A stretch of 64,000 nt of DNA, from positions 4,278,001 through 4,342,000 of the forward strand of contig NZ_CP049786.1 in NCBI RefSeq assembly GCF_011290365.1, in the 5' to 3' direction. This document shows, in pieces, positions 1-8,599 of this stretch. A program made the position numbers and the translations under genes. Each line of letters opens with the position of its first letter. Position 1 is the stretch's first letter. A model generated the notes under the pieces. The model made no database searches and was not told the DNA's origin. It saw nothing but the letters and a program-made list of their open reading frames with translations. Origin of the DNA: Leclercia sp. 29361 (lineage in GTDB: Bacteria > Pseudomonadota > Gammaproteobacteria > Enterobacterales > Enterobacteriaceae).

Positions 1-354
1 GCCCTGGGCCTCGCCCTTTTTTCTTTAAGTGCAGCATCGTTCGCGTCTTCCCTGTGTCAGGAGAAGGAAAAGGACATTCAACGCGAGATCAGCTACGCTG
101 AAAAGCATAACAATCAGAATCGAATCAACGGGCTGCAGAAGGCCCTTAGCGAAGTTAAAGCTAACTGTTCAGACAGCAAGCTGCGTGCCGATCATCAGCG
201 CAAGATTGCCGATCAGAAAGAGGAGATTGCTGAGCGCCGCCAGGATCTGGTGGAGGCTAAAGAGAAAGGCGATGCGGATAAAATTGCTAAACGTGAGCAT
301 AAATTGCTGGAAGCGGAGAACGAGCTGAAAGCGCTGGAGTCTCGCGATTACTGA
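1..354 (+). CDS. yqjC: YqjC, DUF1090 periplasmic protein (5' end missing)
   Basis: The open frame enters at base 1 and runs 117 codons to TGA at 352-354, so the start lies outside the window. It begins with the end of a hydrophobic signal peptide (ALGLALFSLSAASFAS), followed by a highly charged, helical Glu/Lys/Arg-rich region with two cysteines, typical of DUF1090 proteins. The molecular function is unknown. It is first in the yqjC-D-E-K run, 29 nt before yqjD. The ATG at position 29 is in another frame and is not the gene. Confidence 0.9.
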   Translation, partial: ALGLALFSLSAASFASSLCQEKEKDIQREISYAEKHNNQNRINGLQKALSEVKANCSDSKLRADHQRKIADQKEEIAERRQDLVEAKEKGDADKIAKREHKLLEAENELKALESRDY

Positions 355-383
355 TTTAATGGACATCTTAACAGGAGAGAATC

Positions 384-689
384 ATGTCAAAAGATACTAC
401 GTCAGACCATTTACGCGCTGAACTGAAGTCCCTGGCGGATACCCTGGAAGAGGTGCTGAGCTCCTCGAGCAGTAAGTCGAAAGAAGAGCTGAGTAAACTG
501 CGCAATAAAGCGGAGCAGGCCCTGCATGAGAGCCGCTACCGTCTGGGCGAAACCAGCGATGTGCTGGCGAAACAGACCCGTGAAGCCGCTGCGCGCGCCG
601 ATGAGTACGTACGCGAAAATCCGTGGGCCGGGGTAGGTATCGGTGCTGCGGTTGGCGTCGTCATCGGCATGCTCCTGACGCGACGTTAA
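384..689 (+). CDS. yqjD: YqjD, ElaB/YgaM/YqjD-family inner-membrane protein
   Basis: 101 aa, ATG preceded by AGGAGAGA. Residues 1-78 are charged and helical. The tail (about 81-99) is one glycine-rich membrane segment ending in Arg-Arg, the C-tail-anchored plan of the DUF883 family. E. coli YqjD binds ribosomes at the inner membrane in stationary phase; that role is transferred by homology. It lies 2 nt before yqjE and is probably co-transcribed with yqjC, yqjE and yqjK. Confidence 0.93.
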   Translation: MSKDTTSDHLRAELKSLADTLEEVLSSSSSKSKEELSKLRNKAEQALHESRYRLGETSDVLAKQTREAAARADEYVRENPWAGVGIGAAVGVVIGMLLTRR

Positions 690-691
690 TT

Positions 692-1090
692 ATGGAAGAT
701 TCACGTCAACCACAAGGGCCCGCAAAAAACGTCCTCGGTATCGGACAGCGGATTTTAACCACTCTCGTCGGCATCGCAGAGACGCGCATCCGTCTGGCAG
801 TGGTTGAACTGGAAGAAGAGAAAGCAAACCTCTTCCAGCTGCTACTGATGTTGGGGTTGACCATGCTCTTCGCCGCCTTTGGCCTGATGAGCCTTATGGT
901 ATTGATTATCTGGGCAGTCGATCCGCAGTACCGCCTGAATGTCATGATTGGCACAACCGTGGTATTGCTGCTTGCCGCCCTGATAGGAGGGATCTGGACG
1001 ATGCGCAAAGTGCGTCATTCGACCCTGCTACATCATACCCGTAAGGAACTGGCCAACGATCGGTCATTGCTGGAGGATGAGAAAAAGTGA
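692..1090 (+). CDS. yqjE: YqjE, phage holin III-like membrane protein
   Basis: 132 aa starting at ATG 692, two bases after the yqjD stop; a longer frame upstream only overlaps yqjD. A charged N-terminal helix is followed by two membrane segments (about 47-76 and 85-105) and a charged tail, matching the YqjE family (PF07332). Function is unknown. Its TGA overlaps the GTG of yqjK by four bases (GTGA), which suggests translational coupling. Confidence 0.92.
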   Translation: MEDSRQPQGPAKNVLGIGQRILTTLVGIAETRIRLAVVELEEEKANLFQLLLMLGLTMLFAAFGLMSLMVLIIWAVDPQYRLNVMIGTTVVLLLAALIGGIWTMRKVRHSTLLHHTRKELANDRSLLEDEKK

Positions 1091-1401
1091 GCAGAAGCGC
1101 TGCAGAACGTGAGCGAGAAAAGGCATTTTTGCTGAGCCAGATCCAGCAACAACGGCTGGATCTGTCAGCAAGCAGCCGTGACTGGCTGGAGGTGACTCAC
1201 GCTTACGATCGTGGCTGGAATGCCCTTCTCAACCTCCGCGCCTGGGCGCTGGTGGGGAGCAGCATTCTGGCGGTGCGGGCAGTCCGCCATCCGAACAGGC
1301 TGGTCCGCTGGGCACGCCGCGGTTTCGGTATCTGGAGCGCCTGGAGGCTGGTGAAATCGACAATTAATCAGCAGCAGCTGCGCAAATACGACGCACGCTG
1401 A
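1087..1401 (+). CDS. yqjK: YqjK-like family protein
   Basis: 104 aa with a GTG start overlapping the yqjE stop. It is basic, with a charged helical N-terminus (1-45), a moderately hydrophobic stretch near 50-65 and many Arg/Trp residues after it. It matches the length and position of E. coli YqjK, which has no assigned function. A strong terminator 21 nt downstream closes the yqjCDEK transcription unit. Confidence 0.9.
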   Translation: MSRSAAEREREKAFLLSQIQQQRLDLSASSRDWLEVTHAYDRGWNALLNLRAWALVGSSILAVRAVRHPNRLVRWARRGFGIWSAWRLVKSTINQQQLRKYDAR

Positions 1402-1422
1402 CGTTACCCTCTGCCTCACCCG

Positions 1423-1452
1423 GTAAAGCGCCTTCTGGCGCTTTACTTTTTT
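1423..1452 (+). terminator. Intrinsic terminator after yqjK
   Basis: A perfect 10-bp stem, GTAAAGCGCC/GGCGCTTTAC with a TTCT loop, is followed by six T residues. Confidence 0.9.
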
Positions 1453-1622
1453 GTGCCGCCTCGACTTACTCAATATCTTTGAAGAAGATTGACAGTTTTC
1501 CTTGCTAACAATCGCCATTCACCCCGTTTATGATTCTCTCCATCGACAGCGAGACCGCGGCATCCGCCCGATTTCGCAAACAAAATAGTGTTTACAGCCT
1601 GAATGGTTCCCTGGAGAGTAAG

Positions 1623-2015
1623 ATGAAAAAATTAGAAGATGTTGGTGTACTGGTTGCGCGTATCCTGATGCCAATCCTGTTTATTACCGCAGGCTGGGGC
1701 AAAATCGGTGGTTACGCCGGTACGCAGCAGTACATGGAAGCGATGGGCGTCCCGGGGTTCCTGCTGCCGCTGACCATTCTGCTTGAGTTTGGCGGTGGCC
1801 TGGCGATTCTGTTCGGTTTCCTGACCCGCACCACGGCGCTGTTCACCGCAGGCTTTACCCTGCTGACCGCGTTCCTGTTCCACAGCAACTTTGCGGAAGG
1901 CGTGAACTCGCTGATGTTCATGAAAAACCTGACCATCGCAGGCGGCTTCCTGCTGCTGGCCATCACCGGCCCGGGTGCATACAGCATCGACCGCGTTCTG
2001 AATAAGAAGTGGTAA
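1623..2015 (+). CDS. yqjF: YqjF, DoxX-family membrane protein
   Basis: 130 aa. The start is taken at ATG 1623 after GGAGAGTAAG; the frame is open further upstream but without family similarity. Four hydrophobic segments (about 10-30, 45-68, 73-95, 100-122) with the glycine-rich pattern of DoxX proteins place it in the inner membrane. Biochemical function is not established. It lies 66 nt before yqjG with a terminator hairpin between them. Confidence 0.92.
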   Translation: MKKLEDVGVLVARILMPILFITAGWGKIGGYAGTQQYMEAMGVPGFLLPLTILLEFGGGLAILFGFLTRTTALFTAGFTLLTAFLFHSNFAEGVNSLMFMKNLTIAGGFLLLAITGPGAYSIDRVLNKKW

Positions 2016-2033
2016 GCAGACTATACTGAATCA

Positions 2034-2062
2034 AAAAGCGAGGAGATATCTCCTCGCTTTTG
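2034..2062 (+). terminator. Terminator between yqjF and yqjG
   Basis: A long near-perfect palindrome (AAAAGCGAGGAGA / TCTCCTCGCTTTT) ends in T residues. It lies just before the AAGGAGG ribosome site of yqjG, so it may also limit readthrough into yqjG. Confidence 0.8.
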
Positions 2063-2080
2063 CTATCTAAGGAGGAAAAG

Positions 2081-3067
2081 ATGGGACAACTCGTAGACGG
2101 CGTCTGGCAGGATACCTGGTATGACACCAAATCCACTGGCGGACGCTTTAAGCGCTCCGTGTCGGCCTTCCGTAACTGGCTCACTGCCGACGGCGCGCCT
2201 GGCCCGAGCGGCGAAGGTGGCTTCGCGGCAGAGAAAGATCGTTACCACCTTTATGTCTCGCTTGCCTGCCCATGGGCGCACCGCACGCTGATCGTCCGCG
2301 CGCTGAAGGGGCTGGATTCGCTGATCCCCGTCTCGGTGGTGCATCCGTTGATGCTGGAGAACGGCTGGACTTTCGGCAGCGATTTCCCGGCGGCCACCGG
2401 CGATTCACTCTATCACCATGATTTTCTCTACCAGCTCTACCTGCGCGCCGATCCGCACTACACCGGCCGGGTCACCGTTCCGGTCCTGTGGGACAAAAAA
2501 AATCAGACCATTGTCAGCAATGAATCGGCGGAAATTATCCGCATGTTTAATACCGCGTTTGATGCTCACGGCGCCCGGGCGGGCGACTACTATCCGCCGG
2601 CGCTGCGGGATAAAATTGATGACCTGAATAGCTGGATCTACGACAACGTCAATAACGGTGTCTATAAGGCCGGGTTTGCCACCAGCCAGGAAGCCTATGA
2701 CGAAGCCGTGAACAACGTCTTTGCGTCGCTGGAACGTCTGGAGCAAATTCTCGGTCAGCACCGCTATCTGACCGGCAACCAGCTGACCGAAGCCGATATC
2801 CGACTGTGGACCACCCTGGTTCGCTTTGACCCGGTTTATGTGACCCACTTTAAGTGCGACAAACGCCGGATCAGCGATTACCTCAATCTGTACGGTTTCC
2901 TGCGCGACATCTATCAGATGCCAGGGATTGCGGAGACGGTGGACTTTGACCACATCCGTAACCACTATTACCGCAGCCATAAAACCATTAATCCGACGGG
3001 CATTATCTCCGTTGGCCCGTGGCAGGATCTGACTGAACCGCACGGCCGCGACGCTCGCTTCGACTAA
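2081..3067 (+). CDS. yqjG: Glutathionyl-hydroquinone reductase YqjG
   Basis: 328 aa from ATG 2081, which follows AAGGAGG; the upstream in-frame ATG at 2060 lies in the terminator. The glutathione-transferase-like fold of the Xi class carries the active-site motif CPWAH with Cys63. It reduces glutathionyl-hydroquinones using glutathione in the cytoplasm. Length equals the E. coli enzyme. It probably has its own promoter because a terminator separates it from yqjF. Confidence 0.95.
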   Translation: MGQLVDGVWQDTWYDTKSTGGRFKRSVSAFRNWLTADGAPGPSGEGGFAAEKDRYHLYVSLACPWAHRTLIVRALKGLDSLIPVSVVHPLMLENGWTFGSDFPAATGDSLYHHDFLYQLYLRADPHYTGRVTVPVLWDKKNQTIVSNESAEIIRMFNTAFDAHGARAGDYYPPALRDKIDDLNSWIYDNVNNGVYKAGFATSQEAYDEAVNNVFASLERLEQILGQHRYLTGNQLTEADIRLWTTLVRFDPVYVTHFKCDKRRISDYLNLYGFLRDIYQMPGIAETVDFDHIRNHYYRSHKTINPTGIISVGPWQDLTEPHGRDARFD

Positions 3068-3075
3068 GCCTCAGG

Positions 3076-3098
3076 GGGCGCCTCGCTGGCGCCCTTTA
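3076..3098 (+). terminator. Hairpin after yqjG
   Basis: GGGCGCC/GGCGCCC stem with a TCGCT loop and a short T run; a weak intrinsic terminator. Confidence 0.65.
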
Positions 3099-3174
3099 CC
3101 CCTCTTTTATTCCCGTCTATGCTTGATTTGATCCCTTAGAAAACAAGCGATTAATTGCTACTGAGGCGTAAAAA

Positions 3175-3540
3175 ATGGACTGGTATCTCAAAGTACTGCG
3201 AAATTATATTGGCTTTAAAGGGCGCGCCCGGCGCAAAGAATACTGGATGTTTATTCTGGTGAACTTCATTTTGATCTGCGTCCTGGGACTCATAGACAAA
3301 ATGCTGGGCTGGGAGCGGGCTGGCGGGGAAGGCATTCTCACTACGGTATATGGCCTGCTGGTGTTTCTGCCAGGGTGGGCGGTACTGTTTCGCCGACTGC
3401 ACGATACCGACAGGTCGGCATGGTGGCTGTTGCTGGTACTGATCCCGGTAATCGGCTGGATAATTATTCTGATCTTCAACTGCCAGCGCGGCACGGTCGG
3501 TGAAAACCGGTTTGGGCCGGATCCACTGCTGAACGGTTAA
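3175..3540 (+). CDS. yhaH: YhaH, DUF805 inner-membrane protein
   Basis: 121 aa. The N-terminus carries the DUF805 signature (FKGRARRKEYWMF, about 15-27), then three to four membrane segments (about 25-45, 55-75, 85-105) with the RLHDTDRSAWW motif between them. DUF805 proteins have no firm function. ATG follows GAGGCGTAAAA. It is a single gene, convergent with yhaJ. Confidence 0.92.
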   Translation: MDWYLKVLRNYIGFKGRARRKEYWMFILVNFILICVLGLIDKMLGWERAGGEGILTTVYGLLVFLPGWAVLFRRLHDTDRSAWWLLLVLIPVIGWIIILIFNCQRGTVGENRFGPDPLLNG

Positions 3541-3544
3541 AACG

Positions 3545-3573
3545 TTGCCCGGCGGCGTTACGCTTGCCGGGCC
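3545..3573. repeat. REP-type palindrome between yhaH and yhaJ
   Basis: GCCCGGCGGCG TTACGC TTGCCGGGC is a classic enterobacterial REP hairpin in a convergent intergenic gap, where it can stabilise or end both transcripts. Confidence 0.8.
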
Positions 3574-3579
3574 AACAGA

Positions 3580-4476
3580 TTACTTCTGGGTAAACAGCTT
3601 CTGGATCTCGCGCAGACACCAGGATTTGGCTTCGCCCATGCTGTCACGACGCCACGCCATAATGATATCCACTTCACTGGTGTACTCCGGGCTCACCACC
3701 CGCAGCCGCCCTTCGGCAATATCTTTTTCCACAAACGGATACGGCATGGTCGCCACGCCCAGCCCGGCCAGCAGCGCCTGACGTTTATCTTCCAGCGTAC
3801 TGACGGTGAGACGCGGCTGCTTATCCAGCAGCTGGACGGTTAACACCGGGCGCTCGCGGGCGGTATCCGCCACCGCCACGCCGCGGTACTTCACGCGGGT
3901 CACTTCCGACAGCGGTTCCGGCTCCTGATGGATCGGATGATCCGGAGCGGCAACGTAGACATTCAACACTTTATAGAGCTTGCGGGAGTTGATCTCGGAC
4001 GAGGAGCGGAAGTGCATGTCCGGGGCGATCACAATATCAGCCCGGCCCTGCTCCAGACGCTCCCACGCGCCGGCGAGCACCTCGGTGATGATCGACAGCT
4101 GGGTGTTGGCTTTATCCGCAAGGCGATCCACCAGCGGATAGAGCGCAGTAGTAGGCACCAGGGCCTCGGTGACCAGCGTCAGGTGTGTTTCCCACCCGCG
4201 GGCCAGCGCTTCGGCGTCGGTGGTCAGTTTATCTGCCGCTTCCAGCAGCACGCGGCCGCGCTCCAGCAGCATCCGCCCAACGTTAGTGAATTTTGTTCGA
4301 TGACCGGAGCGGTCAAACAGCACCACATCCAGCTCTTCTTCCAGCTTCTGCATGGTGTAGCTCAGGGCTGATGGCACGCGCCCCAGTTCATCTGCTGCGG
4401 CGGCGAAGCTACCGCGTCGATCGATCGCGTCCATCACCCGCAGTGCTTCAAGGGTCAATGCTCTCTCTTTAGCCAT
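3580..4476 (-). CDS. yhaJ: LysR-family transcriptional regulator YhaJ
   Basis: 298 aa. Residues 5-65 form the LysR winged helix-turn-helix (ALTLEALRVMDAIDRRGSFAAAADELGR), followed by a periplasmic-binding-protein-like effector domain. It is divergent from yhaK with a 104-nt shared promoter region, the usual layout when a LysR protein controls its neighbour. In E. coli YhaJ responds to aromatic compounds such as dinitrotoluene metabolites; that role is by homology. Confidence 0.94.
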   Translation of the reverse strand: MAKERALTLEALRVMDAIDRRGSFAAAADELGRVPSALSYTMQKLEEELDVVLFDRSGHRTKFTNVGRMLLERGRVLLEAADKLTTDAEALARGWETHLTLVTEALVPTTALYPLVDRLADKANTQLSIITEVLAGAWERLEQGRADIVIAPDMHFRSSSEINSRKLYKVLNVYVAAPDHPIHQEPEPLSEVTRVKYRGVAVADTARERPVLTVQLLDKQPRLTVSTLEDKRQALLAGLGVATMPYPFVEKDIAEGRLRVVSPEYTSEVDIIMAWRRDSMGEAKSWCLREIQKLFTQK

Positions 4477-4580
4477 GGCGTTCTCATTCAGGAAATTTGA
4501 ACATACCGGGCAGAATATCTGGCTAACAATGCAGCGTCCATACCTTTACCATTGTTTTAGTGTAAAGAGAGGTCAAGTTT

Positions 4581-5282
4581 ATGATTACGACAAGAACAGC
4601 CAAACAGTGCGGACAAGCCGATTTCGGTTGGCTGCAGGCTCGCTACACCTTTTCCTTTGGACACTACTTTGACCCGAAACTGCTGGGCTATGCCTCTTTG
4701 CGTGTACTGAATCAGGAAGTACTCGCCCCCGGGGCCTCGTTCCAGCCGCGTACCTATCCGAAAGTGGATATCCTGAATCTGATTCTTGAAGGCGAAGCAG
4801 AGTATCGCGACAGCGAGGGCAACCATGTCCAGGCGAAAGCCGGGGAAGCATTGCTGATAGCCACCCAGCCAGGCATTAGCTATAGCGAGCATAATCTCAG
4901 CAAAGATAAGACGCTGACGCGGATCCAGCTGTGGCTGGATGCCTGCCCTGAGCGGGAAAACCCGCCGCTGCAGAAGATCGATCTGCAGGAGGGTAAACAG
5001 CAGCTGCTGGCCTCGCCGGATGGCAGCACAGGCAGTCTGCAGTTACGTCAGCAGGTGTGGCTGCACCATATCGAGCTGGATAAAGGGGAGCGCCTGAGTT
5101 TTCAGCTCCACGGTCCACGCGCCTATCTGCAGTCCATTCATGGTACGGTGCATGCACTAACCCCGGCTGAAGAGCGGGAAGCACTGACCTGCGGGGACGG
5201 GGCGTTTATCCGCGATGAGGCGAATATCACCCTGGTGGCTGATACGCCGCTGCGGGCGCTGCTGATTGATTTGCCGGTCTGA
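4581..5282 (+). CDS. yhaK: Pirin-like bicupin YhaK
   Basis: 233 aa with two cupin domains (about 15-130 and 140-230); the pirin metal-binding pattern is only partly retained. E. coli YhaK is a cytosolic, redox-sensitive bicupin without a proven substrate. ATG follows AGAGGTCAAGTTT. It is divergent from yhaJ, its likely regulator. In E. coli it is followed by yhaL-M-O and tdc genes, which are absent here. Confidence 0.93.
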   Translation: MITTRTAKQCGQADFGWLQARYTFSFGHYFDPKLLGYASLRVLNQEVLAPGASFQPRTYPKVDILNLILEGEAEYRDSEGNHVQAKAGEALLIATQPGISYSEHNLSKDKTLTRIQLWLDACPERENPPLQKIDLQEGKQQLLASPDGSTGSLQLRQQVWLHHIELDKGERLSFQLHGPRAYLQSIHGTVHALTPAEEREALTCGDGAFIRDEANITLVADTPLRALLIDLPV

Positions 5283-5290
5283 GTCGGTAT

Positions 5291-5318
5291 TGCCGGGTTG
5301 GCCTACGCCTCCCCGGCA
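5291..5318 (+). terminator. Inverted repeat after yhaK
   Basis: TGCCGGG and CCCGGCA arms with a 14-nt loop; REP-like, and may end yhaK transcription. No T run. Confidence 0.45.
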
Positions 5319-5331
5319 AACCATTGATGAT

Positions 5332-5478
5332 TTACTCGCTCATGGCCTGAGCGATTTGCGAGCGGACCTCGGCGCGCTGCTCCGGCGTCAGAACCTGGCT
5401 CACATCGAAGTAATATTTCACGCGATAGTAACGCGCCTGCTCTTCAATACGGCTGAACGCCGTCAGCTGCTCTGATCC
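5332..5478 (-). pseudogene. Unrecognised C-terminal coding remnant
   Basis: A 48-codon frame bounded by an upstream TAA (5479-5481) and ending in TAA. It has protein-like composition and host-like codon use (ends VSQVLTPEQRAEVRSQIAQ...), but no ATG near its 5' end and only a distant GTG at the middle. It lies outside the left repeat of the integrated element, so it is host DNA. It is best read as the tail of a decayed gene; a very short protein using a rare start is possible. I do not recognise the family. Confidence 0.35.
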
Positions 5479-5590
5479 TTAAATATCTGTCAGGGAAGAA
5501 CCCTGAAGTATTTTTCAATTACGGATGTCGATCTGTGATGAAGTATATAAACACGTGTGCAGGTAAGAGCTGACGGGGAATGCAAAAAGC

Positions 5591-5615
5591 AAAAACCCCG
5601 CCGAAGCGGGGTTTT
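5591..5615 (-). terminator. Original rnpB terminator, stranded at the far end of the island
   Basis: On the minus strand AAAACCCCGC-TTCG-GCGGGGTTTTT. Next to it (5618-5639) is a minus-strand copy of the rnpB 3' end, ending ...CAGCTTCACCAT. This matches the terminator that follows rnpB in E. coli. Here it is about 13.6 kb from rnpB, moved there by element integration. Confidence 0.85.
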
Positions 5616-5622
5616 AAAATGG

Positions 5623-5639
5623 TGAAGCTGACCGATAAG
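5623..5639. repeat. Left attachment repeat (attL core)
   Basis: TGAAGCTGACCGATAAG is an exact 17-bp copy of the rnpB 3'-end segment at 19176-19192. The flanking host bases (ATGG on the left) are the natural continuation of rnpB. Confidence 0.9.
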
Positions 5640-5931
5640 TCAGCTTTGTATCCCATGCAATCAAGCACCAGAAGCGGTGGAATGCGGGTTGTAGCCCACA
5701 ATGTATCCCATTCTGTATCCCATTTGAAGTGTACGATACGCCGATCTGCTTGCAAGGGATCAAATGCCAAGAGCTGGGGATGCATCCATCCTGGGGTGTT
5801 CATATGCATTTAGCTCCGTGATAGTCACACCTGCACTTATTCACTTAATTAATCAAGGAAAGTTTGCTGGCTCCCCTTGCGTTTCTGTGGAAAAATTGAG
5901 CTTCGAACTTTCAGACAACAGAGGGATGCTT
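5640..5931 (+). other. Left-end noncoding region of the island
   Basis: The 292 bp between attL and the EcoRII gene hold the arm-type repeats in the left third. The rest is presumably the ecoRIIR promoter; no confident -35/-10 pair was identified. The frame is open upstream of the EcoRII start, but that stretch shows no EcoRII similarity. One CCTGG (an EcoRII site) lies near 5790. Confidence 0.5.
5647..5723 (+). repeat. Left-end arm-type repeats (TGTATCCCAT family)
   Basis: Exact TGTATCCCAT copies lie at 5647-5656, 5702-5711 and 5714-5723, with a degenerate one (TGTAGCCCAC) at 5690-5699. The 5702-5725 block recurs at the right end (19104-19127) with one mismatch. Position and shared spacing suggest integrase arm-binding sites. 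Confidence 0.6.
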
Positions 5932-7140
5932 ATGTCGGTTTTTCAGGACTGGCTGCTCAGGATAGCTGGTGACAATTACTTTCTCTATATCAAACGATTG
6001 TCTGCCAATGATACTGGCGCAACAGGTGGACATCAGGTAGGACTATATATTTCTTCCGACATCGCTGAAAAACTACTTCCTTCCATCAACAATACCCAAG
6101 AACTGAACCCGTCTGTTTTTCTTACCGCGCATGTTTCATCACATGAGTATCCGGACAGCGAGGCTCGGGCTATCTATTACAATAATCGTTTTTTTGGCGG
6201 GACCCGGAATGAGAGAAGAATCACTCGCTGGGGAAGAGGAAGCCCACTCCAAGATCCTGAAAATACAGGAGCCCTTACGCTTCTGGCCTTCAAGCAGGAT
6301 GAGCAAGGCGGTGATAGTTCAGAGGTGAACATATGGGTCTGCGTCAATCCTGATGAAGAGAATATTATTGAGTCCGTTATAGGGGAAGTCATCCCTGGGA
6401 CGCTTTTATTTGGGCCATCCAGTGAAATTCTGGGGGGATTGTCTCTACAACATGTCCCAGTGAATCATAAATACAATATACCTGACGCCTGGAAGCAGCA
6501 GTTCCCATCAGGTAGTGAAATTATCCAGTATGCTGGCGGGCACTACGCAAAAAACTCCAATGACCCAGACGAACAGTTGATCGATCGACGCCGTATAGAG
6601 TACGACATTTTTCTTCTGGTAGAAGAGTTTCACGTACTGGACATCATTCGTAAGGGGTTTGGCTCAGTCGATGAGTTCATTGCACTGGCAAATTCCGTCA
6701 GTAATCGCCGAAAATCAAGAGCGGGAAAGTCACTTGAGCTACATCTTGAACATCTTTTCGTTGAGCATGGTCTACGACACTTTGCCACGCAAGCAGTAAC
6801 TGAGGGCAATAAAAAACCTGACTTTCTGTTCCCATCTGCTGAGGCTTACCACGATATCGGATATCCCGAAGAAAATCTCCGTATGTTAGCCGTGAAGACA
6901 ACATGCAAAGACCGTTGGCGTCAGATACTAAACGAGGCGGATAAAATTAGGCAGATACACCTTTTCACTCTACAGGAGGGAGTTTCTCAGGCTCAGCATA
7001 GTGAAATGCGAGATGCAGGGGTAAAACTGGTTGTACCATCATCATTACACAGGAAATATCCGGAAGCGGTGAGAGGTGAACTAATGACGCTGGGGGCTTT
7101 TATCGCTGAGCTCACAGGGCTTTACGCAGAACTGCCATAA
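5932..7140 (+). CDS. ecoRIIR: Type IIE restriction endonuclease EcoRII
   Basis: 402 aa starting at ATG 5932 (GAGGGATGCTT upstream), giving the known N-terminus MSVF..WLL. Recognised as a close EcoRII homologue along its length. Residues ~1-170 are the effector-DNA-binding domain; the C-terminal PD-(D/E)xK nuclease has Asp297 in KKPDFLF and Lys322/Lys326 in AVKTTCKDRW, which match Asp299/Lys324/Lys328 of EcoRII with a two-residue shift. It cuts before CCWGG and needs a second site as allosteric effector. It is convergent with its methylase, 34 bp away. Sequence appears intact and active. Confidence 0.96.
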   Translation: MSVFQDWLLRIAGDNYFLYIKRLSANDTGATGGHQVGLYISSDIAEKLLPSINNTQELNPSVFLTAHVSSHEYPDSEARAIYYNNRFFGGTRNERRITRWGRGSPLQDPENTGALTLLAFKQDEQGGDSSEVNIWVCVNPDEENIIESVIGEVIPGTLLFGPSSEILGGLSLQHVPVNHKYNIPDAWKQQFPSGSEIIQYAGGHYAKNSNDPDEQLIDRRRIEYDIFLLVEEFHVLDIIRKGFGSVDEFIALANSVSNRRKSRAGKSLELHLEHLFVEHGLRHFATQAVTEGNKKPDFLFPSAEAYHDIGYPEENLRMLAVKTTCKDRWRQILNEADKIRQIHLFTLQEGVSQAQHSEMRDAGVKLVVPSSLHRKYPEAVRGELMTLGAFIAELTGLYAELP

Positions 7141-7142
7141 GA

Positions 7143-7170
7143 AGCTCCCGGCATGTGGAAGCCGGGAGTA
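7143..7170. terminator. Shared hairpin between convergent EcoRII R and M genes
   Basis: CTCCCGGC/GCCGGGAG arms within the 34-bp gap can end both converging transcripts. Confidence 0.65.
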
Positions 7171-7174
7171 TCCG

Positions 7175-8599
7175 TTATGTCTTATCAGGCTTGGCAGAAA
7201 TAGCCTTGAGAATGTAAGGCTCCAGTAGTCTGGCTACTGCTTCAAAGACAGGGACCACAACGGAATTACCGAACTGACGATATGATTGAGTGTCAGAAAC
7301 CGGAATCCGGAAAGGCTTGCCGTCTGGCGTTTCAAAGCCCATGAGGCGTGCGCACTCGCGGGGAGTCAGTCTACGTGGTCGGCGAGCTTGGTTTTCAGCA
7401 TTCGCAAAATCGACTTCACCTACTGCCATATCCCAGCCACGGTCTATCAGAATCTCGGATCCATCTTTATGGTAACGAGCAGAAAGTGTGCGGGCCACGC
7501 TTTCTTTATCTTCGGGGTTAACGAGACCAAAACCAAAACCGTTGCCCTTAGCTGCATGCTTTTTAGCATAGTTGTAAAGGTACTCCCAGAGTTTAGGCGT
7601 GAGGATATATTTGCTATCAACCACTGGTTCCAGTAGCTCTCCAAAGGATGGACGTTGTTCGGGATAAAATCGACTGACATCGCGGAGGGTAAAGCCATTG
7701 TGAATATTCAGGTCGCGACGGAAACCCACCAGAACGATACGTTCACGATGCTGAGGAAGAAAACGCTTACCATCTATGACTTTAGGATCACTTTTCCCCA
7801 TGTCATTTGCATCGGCAACTTCATAACCCAACTCGTCAAGCGTTTCCATGATGACCTTAAAGGTTTTACCTTTGTCATGGCTTTTCAGGTTTTTGACGTT
7901 CTCAAGCACAAAAATGGCTGGTTTTTTTGCCCGGATAATGCGTGCCACATCAAAGAAAAGTGTTCCTTGAGCCTCACACTCAAAACCATGTGCGCGACCC
8001 AGCGAATTTTTCTTACTCACTCCCGCAAGGCTGAAGGGCTGGCAAGGGAAGCCAGCCAGAAGCACATCATGGTCTGGAACATGTTCGTCGATGTAGGCAT
8101 AAGCATCTGTCTCTGATACCTCTGGCTTGTCACTAAGAGTGACTTCTCGGATATCGAGATTAAATGTATGCGCTTGCTCGTCATTAAACCAGTTAGCTTT
8201 ATAGGTGCGTACCGCTTGTTTATTCCATTCGCTTGTAAAGACACACTGGCCCCCGATCGCTTCGAATCCCTTACGAATCCCGCCAATCCCGGCAAAAAGG
8301 TCAACGAAACGAAACGCGTACTCTGGATGATTTGCTGGCGGTTCCGGAAGCATTTTTCGAAGAAGTGCCTCTTCGGCTGAGCTCAATGACTTGGGGGAAC
8401 ATTTATCATTGATCCAGCGGTTAAGCGTTTCCCGGCTCCAATCGTTTTTGCCAACTTTTCTTAAGAGCTCAGCCACATACTTTTGATCATAGATTTCCAG
8501 TACCTGCTCAATGAGTTTTCTATCATTTTCCTGTCGCTGCTTTTCTTCTGCTTCTACTTTTTCAAGAAGATCCTGCGCCAGTAATTCAAATTCTGACAT
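7175..8599 (-). CDS. ecoRIIM: DNA (cytosine-5) methyltransferase M.EcoRII
   Basis: 474 aa from the ATG at 8599, preceded by GGAGG; the frame stays open 14 codons further but known M.EcoRII starts at MSEFELL. Residues 1-95 form the regulatory N-terminal domain. Motif I is DLFAGIGG (100-107), the catalytic motif GFPCQPFS has Cys186, ENV is at 233-235 and QHRER at 283-287; motif X ([12 protein letters not shown]) is near the C-terminus. It methylates the inner cytosine of CCWGG and protects against EcoRII. The prototype enzyme represses its own promoter; inverted repeats upstream of this start fit that. Confidence 0.96.
   Translation of the reverse strand: MSEFELLAQDLLEKVEAEEKQRQENDRKLIEQVLEIYDQKYVAELLRKVGKNDWSRETLNRWINDKCSPKSLSSAEEALLRKMLPEPPANHPEYAFRFVDLFAGIGGIRKGFEAIGGQCVFTSEWNKQAVRTYKANWFNDEQAHTFNLDIREVTLSDKPEVSETDAYAYIDEHVPDHDVLLAGFPCQPFSLAGVSKKNSLGRAHGFECEAQGTLFFDVARIIRAKKPAIFVLENVKNLKSHDKGKTFKVIMETLDELGYEVADANDMGKSDPKVIDGKRFLPQHRERIVLVGFRRDLNIHNGFTLRDVSRFYPEQRPSFGELLEPVVDSKYILTPKLWEYLYNYAKKHAAKGNGFGFGLVNPEDKESVARTLSARYHKDGSEILIDRGWDMAVGEVDFANAENQARRPRRLTPRECARLMGFETPDGKPFRIPVSDTQSYRQFGNSVVVPVFEAVARLLEPYILKAISAKPDKT

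Noticed and set aside
5580..5813. 77-codon frame across the left attachment site
   Set aside because: Reads through the rnpB terminator and arm repeats; no ribosome site.
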